64,000 nucleotides of DNA from an uncultured Gammaproteobacteria bacterium (lineage in GTDB: Bacteria > Pseudomonadota > Gammaproteobacteria > Pseudomonadales > Porticoccaceae). The position numbers were made by a program, and so were the translations under genes. The DNA is taken from the NCBI GenBank assembly GCA_913058345.1, contig CAJXQR010000006.1, positions 124,001 through 188,000 on the forward strand. Direction: 5' to 3'. How positions within the stretch are numbered: the stretch's first letter is position 1; each line of letters opens with the position of its first letter. Shown one piece after another: positions 26,653-37,273 of this stretch. A model generated the notes under the pieces. The model saw nothing but the letters and a program-made list of their open reading frames with translations. It was not told the origin of the DNA and did not search any database.

Positions 26653-27990
26653 ATGGAACACATTAAGTTAAAAAAGAGCGGGGTGGAAGATAGTAACGCC
26701 GACACTGTTGTCAATATCAACCTCGACCGCGCTTTGTGTCGTATCGCCCACATACACAAGGGGATTGTTGAGGTGCTACGCTACCCAAAACGGGCAGTTA
26801 CTGTCACCTTTCCCATTGAAATGGATGACAGCTCGGTACAGGTCTTTAAAGGTTATCGAGTGCTGCATAACAATACTTTAGGACCAGGCAAGGGTGGGAT
26901 ACGCTTTCACGTTGATGTCGATCTTGATGAAGTTAGTTCCTTAGCGACGTTAATGACCTGGAAGTGCGCCTTAATTGGAGTGCCTTTTGGTGGGGCGAAA
27001 GGCGGAGTCATTTGCGATCCTAAAGAATTGTCCCACCACGAATTGCGTCGTATCACGCGACGATTTATCAGTGAGCTCGGTGAGAATATTGGCCCCTACA
27101 TTGACATTCCCTCGCCTGATTTATACACGAATGAACAAACCATGAGCTGGGTATTCGATACGTATGACGTGATGCATAGCGGCAATAATAATCGTGCAGT
27201 CGTCACCGGTAAGCCGGTTTCACTAGGTGGCTCGGTGGGGCGACGAGAGGCTACCGGCCGAGGCGTTTGCTATGCCGCCCGTCATTTTATAACCAAGCAC
27301 ATGGTGCCTGGGTTGAGTAGCCTCGATGGTGCCAGGGTGGCAATTCAGGGCTTCGGTAATGTGGGTGCTGTCGTTGCTGAACAAATGCACTGTATGGGCG
27401 CCAAAATTATAGCTTTGAGTGATTCCCAGGGCGGTATCATCGATAACGAGGGTTTGGATCTAGCGGAGGTGAGCGCCTATAAGCATGAGCACGGTTCGCT
27501 TATAGGTTTGCCGGGTACGATGAGTGCGACTAATGATGCACTGCTGGAAATCGATTGCGATGTGTTAGTGCCGGCAGCCCTCAGTCGTCAAATAGGCGCT
27601 CACAATGCGCAAGACGTTAAAGCGAAGCTGGTCGTCGAGGCGGCTAACGCACCAGTTACCCCCGAGGGAGATCGCATACTTGCCAGCAAGGGTATTCAGG
27701 TGCTGCCCGATATCCTCGCCAATGCCGGAGGGGTCACGGTGAGTTATTTTGAATGGTTGCAAAACCTTGAAAACCAGCAGTGGGAGCTGGATGAAGTCAA
27801 TGAGAAGTTATTGAAAAAAATGAATAAGGCGGTTGATGCCAGTGTTGAACGCCTGAAGCAGTTGACTACAGAAGAAAGTGAACACTCGAGAGATGATTTT
27901 GCCTATCCACTGGATTTACGTACGGCAGGATTAGCTATTGCGCTTGATAAGCTGGTTGCAGTGACTGAACAACGGGGAATTTGGCCTTAA
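26653..27990 (+). CDS. Glu/Leu/Phe/Val dehydrogenase (glutamate dehydrogenase type)
   Basis: A 445-residue hexameric-type amino-acid dehydrogenase. The substrate-binding domain has 'VFKGYRVLHNNTLGPGKGGIRF', 'LMTWKCALIGVPFGGAKGG' (catalytic and substrate Lys) and 'DIPSPDLYTNEQTMSW'. The Rossmann domain has 'VAIQGFGNVGAVVAE'. Size and motifs fit glutamate dehydrogenase, which interconverts glutamate with 2-oxoglutarate and ammonium. A nucleotide preference cannot be set firmly from sequence. The start is taken as ATG 26653, since the GTG at 26629 adds no conserved residues and the GGAGAGGG site lies between them. Confidence 0.88.
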   Translation: MEHIKLKKSGVEDSNADTVVNINLDRALCRIAHIHKGIVEVLRYPKRAVTVTFPIEMDDSSVQVFKGYRVLHNNTLGPGKGGIRFHVDVDLDEVSSLATLMTWKCALIGVPFGGAKGGVICDPKELSHHELRRITRRFISELGENIGPYIDIPSPDLYTNEQTMSWVFDTYDVMHSGNNNRAVVTGKPVSLGGSVGRREATGRGVCYAARHFITKHMVPGLSSLDGARVAIQGFGNVGAVVAEQMHCMGAKIIALSDSQGGIIDNEGLDLAEVSAYKHEHGSLIGLPGTMSATNDALLEIDCDVLVPAALSRQIGAHNAQDVKAKLVVEAANAPVTPEGDRILASKGIQVLPDILANAGGVTVSYFEWLQNLENQQWELDEVNEKLLKKMNKAVDASVERLKQLTTEESEHSRDDFAYPLDLRTAGLAIALDKLVAVTEQRGIWP

Positions 27991-28180
27991 GTAACGCGCT
28001 GTTTTATGGTGGCTAGCTGTTTCGGTGAGTAAGGTCTGTTACCTGGAAATGGGAGGGGAGCGCTTGCCCTGCCCACTCAAAAATACTGCGAGGCAATGAG
28101 TGAATGCCAATACCGTTTTCTTGTAGAGAGAGGATTAGAGACTGTGTCTTGTTGCGCAAACAGTGATGCAGGAATTGTTC

Positions 28181-29302
28181 TTAGGCCATGGTGGCAATAG
28201 TTTTGCGAAATCTCGAGAGGGCTAATGCAAACAATACTGCACCGATTAGCGCTATGGCCAGCAGTTGTGGCCAGACAACGCCGAGCCCTGCATTGCGATA
28301 AAGTACGGCCTGAGACAGGGCGACAAAATGCGTGTTCGGTGCCGCTAGCATGGTCAGCTGCACCAGCTCGGGCATACTCTCGCGAGGTGTGCTTGCACCA
28401 GAGAGCAGTTGCAGAGGCAGTAGTACCAGCATGAGTAACAGACCGAGTTGTGGCATGGATCTCGCCATAGTTCCGAGAAAAATACCCATCGATGTCGTGG
28501 CGAACAGGTGTAAGAACGTGCCACTTAAAAACAGAAGTATCGACCCCTGAATAGGTACTGACAGTAAACCCTCAACCACCAGCTTCAGTGACAGAGCACT
28601 CGCCACCAATACCACCAAAGCCATTGACCAAACCTTGGCGCCCATAATTTCAAAAGGGGTAACGGGCATGACCAGTAAGTGTTCGATGGTGCCGTGTTCT
28701 CGCTCGCGGATCAAGGCAGCACCGGTGAGTACGATGGAGAGCATGGTGATGTGATTGATAATTTGCATAACGGAGCCGAACCACGTTTTATCCAGCTGTG
28801 GATTGAAACGCATACGTAGATTGAGATCCACCGGCAATGTGTTCACGTCGCGGTAACGTTGCACAAAAGCCCGTACTTCGTCATTAACGATAGTTTGGAT
28901 GTGACCACTGCCAGTAAAGGCCTGGCTCATACGCGTGGCATCGACATTGAGCTGCAAAGTCGGTTGGCTATTACTGAGTAGGTCGCTCTGAAAGTTGGGA
29001 GGAATATTGAGCGCAAAAATATCGAGGCCGGCATCCATCCGAGCGTCCATTTCTGCACGATTAATTAATGCGGGTGGCACAAAATGCGGTGGATAAAATG
29101 CACTGCTAATACGGGCTGACAGGGGAGAGCGGTCCTCATCGACAATGGCAATAGTCGATTGATTAAGGGTCTCCGGTATCGCGGTGGCAGCCGTATAGAT
29201 GGAAATACTAAAGGCGTAGGCGATGAGTACTAGCATGATTGGGTCTCTGGTCAGACTGCGTAGCTCTTTAAGACCAAGGTGGAAAATATTCTCCGGGCTC
29301 AT
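28181..29302 (-). CDS. ABC-2 type permease, YhhJ-like
   Basis: A 373-residue inner-membrane protein: one N-terminal helix (about 23-42), a large periplasmic domain (about 45-180), then five hydrophobic segments including 'GTIEHLLVMPVTPFEIMGAKVWSM', the ABC-2 membrane coupling block. It matches the YhhJ half of the YhiI-RbbA-YhhJ type exporter. Its start overlaps the stop of the fused ATPase-permease by one base, so translation is coupled. The substrate is unknown; homologues are annotated as multidrug or membrane-stress export. Confidence 0.88.
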   Translation of the reverse strand: MSPENIFHLGLKELRSLTRDPIMLVLIAYAFSISIYTAATAIPETLNQSTIAIVDEDRSPLSARISSAFYPPHFVPPALINRAEMDARMDAGLDIFALNIPPNFQSDLLSNSQPTLQLNVDATRMSQAFTGSGHIQTIVNDEVRAFVQRYRDVNTLPVDLNLRMRFNPQLDKTWFGSVMQIINHITMLSIVLTGAALIREREHGTIEHLLVMPVTPFEIMGAKVWSMALVVLVASALSLKLVVEGLLSVPIQGSILLFLSGTFLHLFATTSMGIFLGTMARSMPQLGLLLMLVLLPLQLLSGASTPRESMPELVQLTMLAAPNTHFVALSQAVLYRNAGLGVVWPQLLAIALIGAVLFALALSRFRKTIATMA

Positions 29303-32115
29303 TAGCGCGCCTGCTTCTTAAGTAATATGACAGCCAGGCCGAGCAATATCGGTGTTGCGATGAGTAGGGGTGTGAATGAAGCAGTGAGGTCGGCGAACTC
29401 CAGCGCTTTCGAATAGGTACCGCGAGAAATTGTCAGGAAGTGGGTCGTCGGATAAAGTTCGCCGATGACTTTACCCATGCCTTCGAGCGATGAAACGGGG
29501 TCCATCATCCCAGAAAAGTTAACGGCGGGCAGGATGGTAATGACGGCGGTGCCGAAAATGGCGGCGATTTGACTGCGCATAAACGACGAGATCAGTAATC
29601 CGATGGCTGTCGCGGCACTGACATAGAGTAGAGCCGCTGTTGCCAGTGCTACAAAGCTGCCCTTAATAGCGACCCCAAATACGGTGACGGCAAGTGCTGT
29701 GAGCAGTAAAAAACTCAATGCAGATAGCACAATGTAAGGGAGTTGTTTGCCAAGGAGAAATTCGAGACGGGTGGTTGGCGTTACATAAAAGTTAATGATT
29801 GAGCCCAGCTCTTTCTCGCGCACGACACTTAAGGCCGCCAGCATCGCCGGTATGAGCATTAACAGCAGCGGTATCACCGCTGGCACCATCGCCACTACGC
29901 TTTTGACCCCCGGGTTGTAACGAAAGCGGGTTTCTATAGTAAGTAGCCCTGCCAGTGTGCTGTCACCAGCGGCACCAGTGTAGCCGGCTTCACGCGCTTT
30001 AATACCCAACCAATGGGCGTGCATACCGCTAACATAGCCACGAACGGTCTCTGCGCGAGTGGGCATTGCGCCATCGATCCAGGCGCCGATTTCAACCTGT
30101 CGGCCACGGGCAATATCACGAGCAAAACCTGGCGGTATCTCCAGTGCCAAACTGAGGGCTCCGGTGCGCATACGCTGGTCCAGATCAGCATAGCTGGTGA
30201 TCGGCCTTTGTTCGGTAAAATACGGCGAGCCGGAAATACTCATTGCGTAGTCGCGGCTGAGAGTGGTTTGGTCCTGGTCTAGCACCGCAAAGGTGAGATC
30301 TTCGACATCGAAGGTGATGCCGTAACCCATGACGAACATCAGGATGACACTGCCTAATAGCGCCAGGGTTAGGCGCAAGGGATCGCGAACGAGCTCCAGG
30401 GTTTCGCGGCGTGCGTAACTTCCCATGCGCCTCGGGTTGAAGTGACGTCGCCAACCGTACAGGCTGCTATCGCCTTGACAGGTGAGCTGAGAAAGGGGTG
30501 GTTCAGGCTGCGTGTCGGCGGATGTTTGTGTGCCCTTTTGTTGATCGCCTGCACCTGCAGCGGTGAGGTAATTGACGAACGCATCTTCGAGGCTATCAAC
30601 GTGCTGCGCAGAACATAGTTTTGCCGGGCTGTCAGTCGCTAATATTCGGCCGGCGTGCATCAATGCGATTCGATCACAACGCTCGGCTTCATTCATAAAA
30701 TGAGTCGAGATAAAAATAGTCACACCATCGCGCCGGGATAATTTTGCCAGTAAATTCCAGAAGGCATCACGGGCAACGGGATCCACACCCGAGGTGGGTT
30801 CATCGAGAATGAGGGTTTCAGGGCGATGAATCATTGCCACTGCGAGCGACAAGCGCTGACGATGGCCGAGGGGTAGAGCGTCGGGCAGGTTATCACAGAC
30901 TGTCTCTAGATCGAATTGCTTCAGGGTTTCTGTCACCCGCCCTGGAATAAGGTCGATCGGTACATGGTACAGCTGCGCATGCAGCGTCAGGTTTTGCACA
31001 ACAGTTAGCTCGCTGTACAAAGAAAAAGATTGGGTCATAAAACCGACTCGACGACGGGTTGCCATGTCGCGGGGGTTGACCTCCTGTCCAAACAAGTAGC
31101 CCTGCCCTTCGCTGGGTGGCAGCAGCCCCGTTAACATCTTCATGGTGGTGGTTTTGCCACAACCATTGGAGCCGACAAAGCCGAAAATCTCTCCGCCTTG
31201 TATCTGTAAATTGACGTGATCGACGGCGGTGAAGTCACCAAAACGCATGGTCAGGTCTTTTGCCTCAATGGCAAAATCGGCCCCACTGGTGGCATCAGGT
31301 GCCAGTGGAGGAATATCCACGGCTTGATAATTGCGACGCTTTTTCTCTGGCAATAAGGCGATAAACGCTGCTTCTAACGAGTGGGTATCCGTACGTTCAA
31401 GTAGTTCGTTGGGTGTGCCCGTAGCTAATATGTGCCCGGCATCCATCATTGCCAGCCAGTTAAAGTGCGAGGCCTCTTCCATGTAAGCGGTGGCGACCAG
31501 TACGCTCATCTGGGGGCGTTCCTGGCGAATATTATCAATTAATTCCCAGAATAAACGACGCGACAGGGGGTCTACACCCGTCGTGGGTTCGTCAAGGATG
31601 AGTAAATCGGGATCGTGAATTAAGGCACAGCACAGGCCGAGCTTTTGCTTCATGCCGCCGGAGAGTTTGTTGACAGGTCGCGAAAGAAAAGGAGAGAGTC
31701 CTGTGGCGTGCGTCAGTACGGCACTGCGTTTAGCCAGCTCTTCGCCATCGTGACCAAAGAGACGACCGAAGAAATTGATGTTTTCAAGGACTGACAGCGA
31801 GGGGTAGAGATTTTTACCCAAACCCTGGGGCATGTAGGCAATACGTGGGCAGATTTGTCGGCGAAGCCTGGCAGAGCGCATATCACTCCCGAGTACCTCC
31901 AGCTGCCCTTCTTGCATCACTCGGGCACCTGCAAGTAGTGCCAGCAAACTCGATTTACCTACGCCGTCGGGGCCGATCAGTCCAGCCATGCAACCGGCGG
32001 GAATATCCAGATTCACACCGTCGAGAGCACTCACCTTGCCGTAGCGCAAAGTGAGTTGCTTAAGGCTAGCGACGGCGACAGAACGTGTTGTAGCGCTGTT
32101 TTGATGCAGAGTCAT
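29302..32115 (-). CDS. Double ABC ATPase fused to ABC-2 permease (RbbA-like)
   Basis: A 937-residue fusion: ABC domain 1 (about 15-250; Walker A 'GPDGVGKSS', signature LSGGMKQK, Walker B '[13 protein letters not shown]'), ABC domain 2 (about 285-510; 'GSNGCGKTT', signature replaced by 'LPLGHRQR', '[12 protein letters not shown]', switch His in '[11 protein letters not shown]'), then an ABC-2 permease half (about 570-935). In domain 1 the switch His is Tyr ('ATAYMEEA'), as I recall for RbbA. One of the two ATP sites is therefore probably non-hydrolytic. It pairs with the separate permease just downstream and the adaptor just upstream, all on the minus strand. Confidence 0.9.
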   Translation of the reverse strand: MTLHQNSATTRSVAVASLKQLTLRYGKVSALDGVNLDIPAGCMAGLIGPDGVGKSSLLALLAGARVMQEGQLEVLGSDMRSARLRRQICPRIAYMPQGLGKNLYPSLSVLENINFFGRLFGHDGEELAKRSAVLTHATGLSPFLSRPVNKLSGGMKQKLGLCCALIHDPDLLILDEPTTGVDPLSRRLFWELIDNIRQERPQMSVLVATAYMEEASHFNWLAMMDAGHILATGTPNELLERTDTHSLEAAFIALLPEKKRRNYQAVDIPPLAPDATSGADFAIEAKDLTMRFGDFTAVDHVNLQIQGGEIFGFVGSNGCGKTTTMKMLTGLLPPSEGQGYLFGQEVNPRDMATRRRVGFMTQSFSLYSELTVVQNLTLHAQLYHVPIDLIPGRVTETLKQFDLETVCDNLPDALPLGHRQRLSLAVAMIHRPETLILDEPTSGVDPVARDAFWNLLAKLSRRDGVTIFISTHFMNEAERCDRIALMHAGRILATDSPAKLCSAQHVDSLEDAFVNYLTAAGAGDQQKGTQTSADTQPEPPLSQLTCQGDSSLYGWRRHFNPRRMGSYARRETLELVRDPLRLTLALLGSVILMFVMGYGITFDVEDLTFAVLDQDQTTLSRDYAMSISGSPYFTEQRPITSYADLDQRMRTGALSLALEIPPGFARDIARGRQVEIGAWIDGAMPTRAETVRGYVSGMHAHWLGIKAREAGYTGAAGDSTLAGLLTIETRFRYNPGVKSVVAMVPAVIPLLLMLIPAMLAALSVVREKELGSIINFYVTPTTRLEFLLGKQLPYIVLSALSFLLLTALAVTVFGVAIKGSFVALATAALLYVSAATAIGLLISSFMRSQIAAIFGTAVITILPAVNFSGMMDPVSSLEGMGKVIGELYPTTHFLTISRGTYSKALEFADLTASFTPLLIATPILLGLAVILLKKQAR

Positions 32116-32117
32116 GT

Positions 32118-33185
32118 CTATTCTGGCAACTTGATTTGCAGTTCGGCAGGCCAGGGGCGATCTTCAATGCGCACATAAGCCATGCCAGGTACGCCAGTTT
32201 TCACCTGTTCAATATGCTCACGTAATAGTGTCGGGTCTATTTGTGCCTTGATGCGAAAGACCAGCTTTTGGCGTTCTTCGGCTGTCTCAACGCTTTTGGG
32301 GGTGAACTGGGCCACCGATGACACAAAGGATATTTTGGCGGGCATGACATACTGGGGTATGGCGTCGAGAATGATGCGCACCTCTGCGCCGAGGGGAATG
32401 CGCCCGGCATTTTCGGTGGCCAGGAAAAACGTCATATAGACATCGCTAAGATCCACCAGATTGAGCACTGTCGCACCTGCGCTGAGAACTTCACCCGGCT
32501 GGGCGACGCGATATTGCACACGGCCATCACGTGGTGCTTTGAGTGCACTATCGTAAATGTCTGTCTGAATGCGCTCCACTGAAGCCGTTTGCGCAGCAAC
32601 TTCAGTTCGGGCTGAAATCAGCTGAGACCTGGCGAAGCTGAGGGCGGCCTCGCTCGCCGCTACCTGAGCTTTCGCTGCACTGACAGCGGCTTTAGCGCTG
32701 AGGAAAAGTGCGCGATCGTCATCGAGTACCGATTGAGAAACGGCATCTTTTAACGCAAGTTCTTCGGAGCGGGTCAGGCGTTTTTGTGCCACAGTCAGTG
32801 CAGCATCACGCTGTGCAACAATGGCCTGGGCCGCAGCTTTTTCGGCTTCACGCTGGGTAATACGACTTTGGCTGGTGGTCACGCCAATTTCTGCCTTCTG
32901 TAAATTGGCCTGGGCTTCACGCAGTTGCGCGTCCAGTACACGGCTATCCATTCTTGCCAACACCTGGCCGGCTTTAATAAAGTCACCTTCGCTAACGAAA
33001 ATGTCGGCGATGCGCCCCGGTGTTTTACTTGCCAGGTCAATCTCTACGGCTTCTATCCGGCCATTGCTGCCGGCTATACCCTCAGGTAGCCCGTTCGGCT
33101 GTAGTGCTTGCCAGGCTAAGAAGAGAATGACCCCGAGTGCGGTAATGACCGCTGTGCGTAGTACCCATGTTGTCGTTGATGTCAT
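32118..33185 (-). CDS. HlyD-family membrane fusion protein (YhiI-like)
   Basis: A 355-residue periplasmic adaptor with one N-terminal membrane anchor (about 10-28), a lipoyl half-motif '[24 protein letters not shown]', a long alpha-helical hairpin rich in Ala, Gln and Glu (about 85-205), the second lipoyl half ('[21 protein letters not shown]') and a beta-barrel domain. It is first in a three-gene operon, two bases before the ATPase, and would join the inner-membrane exporter to an outer-membrane factor such as TolC, which is not encoded here. Confidence 0.9.
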   Translation of the reverse strand: MTSTTTWVLRTAVITALGVILFLAWQALQPNGLPEGIAGSNGRIEAVEIDLASKTPGRIADIFVSEGDFIKAGQVLARMDSRVLDAQLREAQANLQKAEIGVTTSQSRITQREAEKAAAQAIVAQRDAALTVAQKRLTRSEELALKDAVSQSVLDDDRALFLSAKAAVSAAKAQVAASEAALSFARSQLISARTEVAAQTASVERIQTDIYDSALKAPRDGRVQYRVAQPGEVLSAGATVLNLVDLSDVYMTFFLATENAGRIPLGAEVRIILDAIPQYVMPAKISFVSSVAQFTPKSVETAEERQKLVFRIKAQIDPTLLREHIEQVKTGVPGMAYVRIEDRPWPAELQIKLPE

Positions 33186-33551
33186 CGCTAGACGGCTTTC
33201 CTCGTTGTTGCGGACGAATCGCGTTGCTTGCGATTCAGCTTCTTAAGGATTATGGCACGGTCTGGCGACACTGTGTTTTGACGAATGACAATGGGAGCTG
33301 TGTTAATGCACACTTATGATGAATGTTAGCTCAAAATCTGTTGTTACAAACCGCTGAGTTCTGTTTGTGAGAGTGAGGGTGATAAAGTTTACGTCCAGGC
33401 TTGCTGAGGCTTCAAACCTGGGACACAGAAGTGGCACCGAAGCTTATAGATATGGCGTGTAGTCGCCCGACGCTAAAGCTATACCGCAAGGGGGGCGCGG
33501 CCTTGCGTGGTTATTAGCACCCCATATATTCCTCTATCGGCTGGCGCCGAC
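33186..33551. other. Intergenic gap, exporter operon to argS
   Basis: No open frame here resembles a gene. It holds the promoter region of the exporter operon (minus strand) and the 3' flank of argS. A GC-rich inverted repeat CGCAAGG/CCTTGCG near 33484-33508, without a clear T run, lies about 45 bases beyond the argS stop and may end that transcript. Confidence 0.4.
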
Positions 33552-35282
33552 TTACATGCGCTCCATGGTTTCAATACCCAATAATTCCAAACCTTTTTGC
33601 AAAGTATTCGCTGTGGTATGACTCAATTGTAGACGGCTGGCACGCGTCGCTTCATCAATATCTGAACGCAATATCGGGCAGTGTTCATAGAAACTCATAT
33701 AGGCACTGGCGAGGTCGTAAAGGTAGTTACATAGCGTGTGTGGGTAGCCATCTTCGGCAACAGTTTTTAGGGTTTCGTCAAAGCTGAGTAAACTTAAGGC
33801 CAGGGTTTTTTCCTGGGGGGTGGTGATGCAAATTTCGCCTGTGACCTGCCCCCGCTCTAATTCTGCTTTACGAAAGACACTGCAAATACGTGAGTAGGCG
33901 TATTGGAGGTAGGGTGCGGTGTTACCTTCAAAGCTGAGCATCGCGTCCCAGTTGAAAATATAATCATTAGTACGGGTTTTACTGAGATCGGCATATTTCA
34001 CGGCACCAATGCCGACTTTGCGGGCGATTTCTTTGCGGGTTGCTGCGTCGAGTTCGGGATTTTTTTCGGCAATTAACAGCTCTGCACGCTTTACGGCTTC
34101 GGCCAATAAATCGGCGAGTTTAACCGTGCCGCCACTGCGGGTTTTAAAGGGTTTACCGTCTTCGCCCATCATGGTGCCAAAGGGGAGATGTTCGAGTTTC
34201 ATTGCCGGATCGACAAAACCCGCTTTGCGGGCAACGATGAAAACCTGCTTCATATGCAGGCTTTGACGAGCGTCAATAAAGTAGAGTGCGCGGTCGGCCT
34301 TCAAGGTCTGACTGCGATAGCGCAGGGCGGCCAGATCACTGGTGGCATAGAGAAACCCTCCGTCGGATTTCTGCACAATTACCGGGCTTGGATTGCCTTT
34401 TTTGTCGGCCAGTTCGTCGAGAAATACGACTTGTGCGCCCTCGCTTTCACAGGCCAGTCCTGCCTTTTGCAGATCGGTCAGTATTTGAGATAAGTCGTCG
34501 TTATAGGCGCTCTCGGGACGGATATGCTCATGGCTGAGGGTGACGTTGAGTTGGCGGTATAGTGCTTCACTGTGCGCGATAGAAATATCGATAAACTGCT
34601 GCCACAGGGCTAAGCAGTGGGCATCGCCCGATTGCAGGCTGACAACATATTGGCGCGCTTTGTCTGCAAAGGCCGGGTCGTCATCAAAGTGGCGTTTAGA
34701 CTGCTGATAAAAGCCTTCGAGATCGTCTAAGGCTAATTCAGGTTTCTCTCCTTCACCCAGTTGTTCTTCGAGTTCGGCGATCAGCATGCCAAATTGAGTG
34801 CCCCAGTCGCCCATGTGATTTTGGCGAATGACCGTATGGCCGAGGTGCTCGAGTACCCGGGCAATGGCGTCGCCAATAATAGTACTGCGTAGATGGCCGA
34901 CGTGCATTTCCTTCGCCAGGTTGGGCGAGGAGTAGTCGATGACCACTGTTTGTATTTGCTCGGGGGCACTGGCTTGCGCAGGGTGGGTCTGATTCAGCGT
35001 TGTGGCAAGATAGTCATCGCTAAGATGAATGTTGATAAAACCGGGGCCGGCAATGTCGACTTTATCGGCGATGCCGTCCAGGGTGAGGTTGGCGACGATT
35101 TCAGCGGCGAGGTCACGGGGTTTGCGTTTCAATTGTTTGGCGGCAGCAAGAGCCCCATTGGCTTGAAAATCACCAAACTCCGGTCGCGTGCTGATCGCGA
35201 TATTGGCGGGCAACTCGGGGGGAATACCAGCGGCTGTCATTGCCAGTCTGACGTGGTGGATCAGTGTGTCGCGAATATTCAT
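33552..35282 (-). CDS. argS: Arginyl-tRNA synthetase
   Basis: A 576-residue class I synthetase that attaches Arg to tRNA-Arg. Additional N-terminal domain at about 1-105, then the HIGH-type motif 'HVGHLRST' preceded by '[12 protein letters not shown]', the ArgRS-specific '[20 protein letters not shown]' in the KMSKS position, and the C-terminal anticodon-binding DALR domain ('[11 protein letters not shown]...LEL'). The length is normal. An essential single-copy gene; the start at 35282 is well supported by homology ([15 protein letters not shown]). Confidence 0.95.
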   Translation of the reverse strand: MNIRDTLIHHVRLAMTAAGIPPELPANIAISTRPEFGDFQANGALAAAKQLKRKPRDLAAEIVANLTLDGIADKVDIAGPGFINIHLSDDYLATTLNQTHPAQASAPEQIQTVVIDYSSPNLAKEMHVGHLRSTIIGDAIARVLEHLGHTVIRQNHMGDWGTQFGMLIAELEEQLGEGEKPELALDDLEGFYQQSKRHFDDDPAFADKARQYVVSLQSGDAHCLALWQQFIDISIAHSEALYRQLNVTLSHEHIRPESAYNDDLSQILTDLQKAGLACESEGAQVVFLDELADKKGNPSPVIVQKSDGGFLYATSDLAALRYRSQTLKADRALYFIDARQSLHMKQVFIVARKAGFVDPAMKLEHLPFGTMMGEDGKPFKTRSGGTVKLADLLAEAVKRAELLIAEKNPELDAATRKEIARKVGIGAVKYADLSKTRTNDYIFNWDAMLSFEGNTAPYLQYAYSRICSVFRKAELERGQVTGEICITTPQEKTLALSLLSFDETLKTVAEDGYPHTLCNYLYDLASAYMSFYEHCPILRSDIDEATRASRLQLSHTTANTLQKGLELLGIETMERM

Positions 35283-35459
35283 GTTTGCTCGGCCTGTGTG
35301 CGGACTGAGGATTTTAGTGGCAGTGGTGGCGATTGCAACCGGCTTTTACTTCAACCATTAACGTAACCATTAAGGCAAAAAAAGATCGGCGATGTATTTG
35401 CTATTTAAACACGGTTATATTGTGTTCTTTAGTTAGGTAAACACGAGTAACCACACCCT

Positions 35460-36137
35460 ATGGTTTCCTTTCAAACACTGTACGAAACAGCCCTGCACAA
35501 TTGGGGCGAAGACAAGGTTATCAGCTTGTTACCAGAGGTGAATACGGCGCAAACACTGCGGGCCATGGGCGATGACCGTTATTTGTCGGCTATGGCGCGC
35601 TGTGTTTTTCGGGCGGGCTTTTCCTGGAAGGTGATTGCGAAAAAGTGGCCGGATTTTGAAACTGTTTTCGCTGGCTTTGTGCCGCTGGCATTGGCGAACT
35701 ATTCCAATGACCGCATTGATGAGTTAATGCAGGACACGCGCATTGTGCGTCATCGCACCAAGATACAATCGGTGCGCGATAACGCGCTGTATATTTGTGA
35801 TATTCAGCGTAGCCACGGTAGCTTTGCGGCTTATGTTGCCGACTGGCCTGAAGAGTCCATCGTCGAGTTGTGGTTTGAGCTGAAAAAGCGCGGTAGCCGA
35901 TTAGGTGGTAATACGGGGCCTGGGTTTTTGCGCTTGATGGGTAAGGATACGTTTATGCTGACTAAAGATGTCAGTGCCGTGTTGTTGAACCATCAATTAA
36001 TAGATACTTTGAGCCCGAACTCAAAACGGGATTTACTCAAGGTACAAACAGTGTTTAATCGTTTTCAGCAGGATAGCGGCTATCCCCTGTCACACATTAG
36101 CCGCATTTTGGCGTTGAGCTTACAGCCGCAAAACTAG
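35460..36137 (+). CDS. DNA-3-methyladenine glycosylase I family protein
   Basis: A 225-residue protein of the Tag fold. 'DRYLSAMARCVFRAGFSWKVIAKKWPDFE', 'DRIDELMQDTRIVRHRTKIQSVRDNA', and a C-terminal part with 'GGNTGPGFLRLMGKDTFMLTKDV' resemble helix-hairpin-helix glycosylases that remove alkylated adenine from DNA. It is longer than E. coli Tag (187), and the zinc-binding Cys/His set of Tag is not evident, so substrate range may differ. It diverges from argS. Confidence 0.72.
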   Translation: MVSFQTLYETALHNWGEDKVISLLPEVNTAQTLRAMGDDRYLSAMARCVFRAGFSWKVIAKKWPDFETVFAGFVPLALANYSNDRIDELMQDTRIVRHRTKIQSVRDNALYICDIQRSHGSFAAYVADWPEESIVELWFELKKRGSRLGGNTGPGFLRLMGKDTFMLTKDVSAVLLNHQLIDTLSPNSKRDLLKVQTVFNRFQQDSGYPLSHISRILALSLQPQN

Positions 36138-36206
36138 ACATTGAGACAAAAGATTCTGCAATAAAAATCTTTCAAGTAAACAGCTTTGCACTGAGTTGTC
36201 AGGTAT

Positions 36207-36236
36207 AAAAAAACCCGGCATGCACCGGGTTTTTTT
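36207..36236. terminator. Bidirectional intrinsic terminator
   Basis: Seven A and CCCGG (36207-36218) pair with CCGGG and seven T (36225-36236) around the loop CATGCA. It works in both directions and separates the convergent glycosylase gene (plus) and pyrophosphatase gene (minus). Confidence 0.9.
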
Positions 36237-36275
36237 ATCAGCCGAGAAGGCTAATGAAGCATTAACGAGTAAGGG

Positions 36276-36812
36276 TTACGCTTCGTCTTTGACATAGCGT
36301 TCGCGCGAAGACAATATTTCAGCGTGTGCATCCGCTTTGGGGCCCCAGCCGCTAATTTTTACCCACTTGCCTGTTTCGAGATCTTTGTAGTTCTCAAAAT
36401 AGTGCTCAATTTGCTTGAGCAGCAATTCGGGCAGGTCGGTGGCTTCTTCAATATCATTGTAGATAGTGGTCAGCTTGCTGTGGGGAACAGCGATCAACTT
36501 GGCATCAACACCTGACTCATCAGTCATGTTGAGTACACCAATAGCACGGCTGCGAATTACAGAGCCAGGTACCACGGGGTAGGGTGTCACCACGAGTACG
36601 TCGAGAGCATCGCCATCTTCAGACAATGTTTGTGGAATGTAACCATAGTTGGCAGGGTAAAACATGGGCGTGGCAACAAAACGATCGACAAACAAAGCGT
36701 CGCAGTCTTTTTCAACTTCATATTTGATCGGCGCGTGGTTGGCGGGAATTTCAATGACGACGTTGATATCATTGGGTAGATCTTTGCCAGCGGGGATACT
36801 GTTGTAACTCAT
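36276..36812 (-). CDS. ppa: Inorganic pyrophosphatase
   Basis: A 178-residue family I soluble pyrophosphatase that hydrolyses PPi to drive biosynthesis. '[29 protein letters not shown]' opens the fold, '[23 protein letters not shown]' contains the signature with the metal-binding aspartates, and '[14 protein letters not shown]' closes it. The start is set at 36812 ([16 protein letters not shown]) after an AGAAGG site; the frame continues upstream to 36863 but those residues are not family-like. An apparent single gene. Confidence 0.93.
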   Translation of the reverse strand: MSYNSIPAGKDLPNDINVVIEIPANHAPIKYEVEKDCDALFVDRFVATPMFYPANYGYIPQTLSEDGDALDVLVVTPYPVVPGSVIRSRAIGVLNMTDESGVDAKLIAVPHSKLTTIYNDIEEATDLPELLLKQIEHYFENYKDLETGKWVKISGWGPKADAHAEILSSRERYVKDEA

Positions 36813-37081
36813 GTGCGATGCCTTCTGTTGGTTGCTTCTAGTGATGTAAACGTGGGTTGCCAAGGCCGCCTAACAATAGCCTTTTCGTGGGTGCCGATGG
36901 AGACTTAAACAGTGCGTAAAGCCCATGGCCTGCGCCAAGGCGAGCGCAATTATACCGATGACCATTTTCCATTGCCAATGGTCAAACAGCGATAAACGCA
37001 GATTGGACAATAATTTTGCCCGTTGCGCTATCGGCAAACTCGTTTAGAATACATGCCTCGCAAATACCACTGCGAACTCCT

Positions 37082-37181
37082 AAGGGGTGGCTAAGGCCTG
37101 AGACAGCAATTCTTAACAGCGATGTGATGGAGTTGGTGAACCCTTGAACCTGATCCGGGTAGTGCCGGCGTAGGAATAGGG
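37082..37181 (+). ncRNA. TPP riboswitch (THI element)
   Basis: The conserved cores are intact: AAGGGGTGG...GCCTGAGA (37082-37103) for the 5' part and ACCCTTGAACCTGATC with CGGGTAGTGCCGGCGTAGG (from 37140) for the 3' part. Thiamine pyrophosphate binding normally shuts down downstream expression. The following genes code for thiamine uptake and salvage. A hairpin that hides the ribosome site of the first gene lies about 60 bases downstream (37242-37271). Confidence 0.95.
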
Positions 37182-37241
37182 TTGTCAAAATTTTGCTTTT
37201 ATAAACATCTCTTTTCTACGCACCTCTTCTTAACGCACCTC

Positions 37242-37271
37242 GGGTCTCCTGTTTTGTTTTTTTGGAGACTC
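37242..37271 (+). promoter_or_regulatory. Hairpin sequestering the ribosome site of the TonB receptor gene
   Basis: GGGTCTCC (37242-37249) pairs with GGAGACTC (37264-37271), eight pairs including one G-U, around a T-rich 14-base loop. The right arm contains the Shine-Dalgarno GGAG three codons before ATG 37274. It is the likely expression platform of the TPP riboswitch, acting on translation. The left arm also matches GAGAC in the aptamer core (37100-37104), so an alternative anti-sequestering pairing is possible; that part is inference. Confidence 0.6.
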
Positions 37272-37273
37272 CT

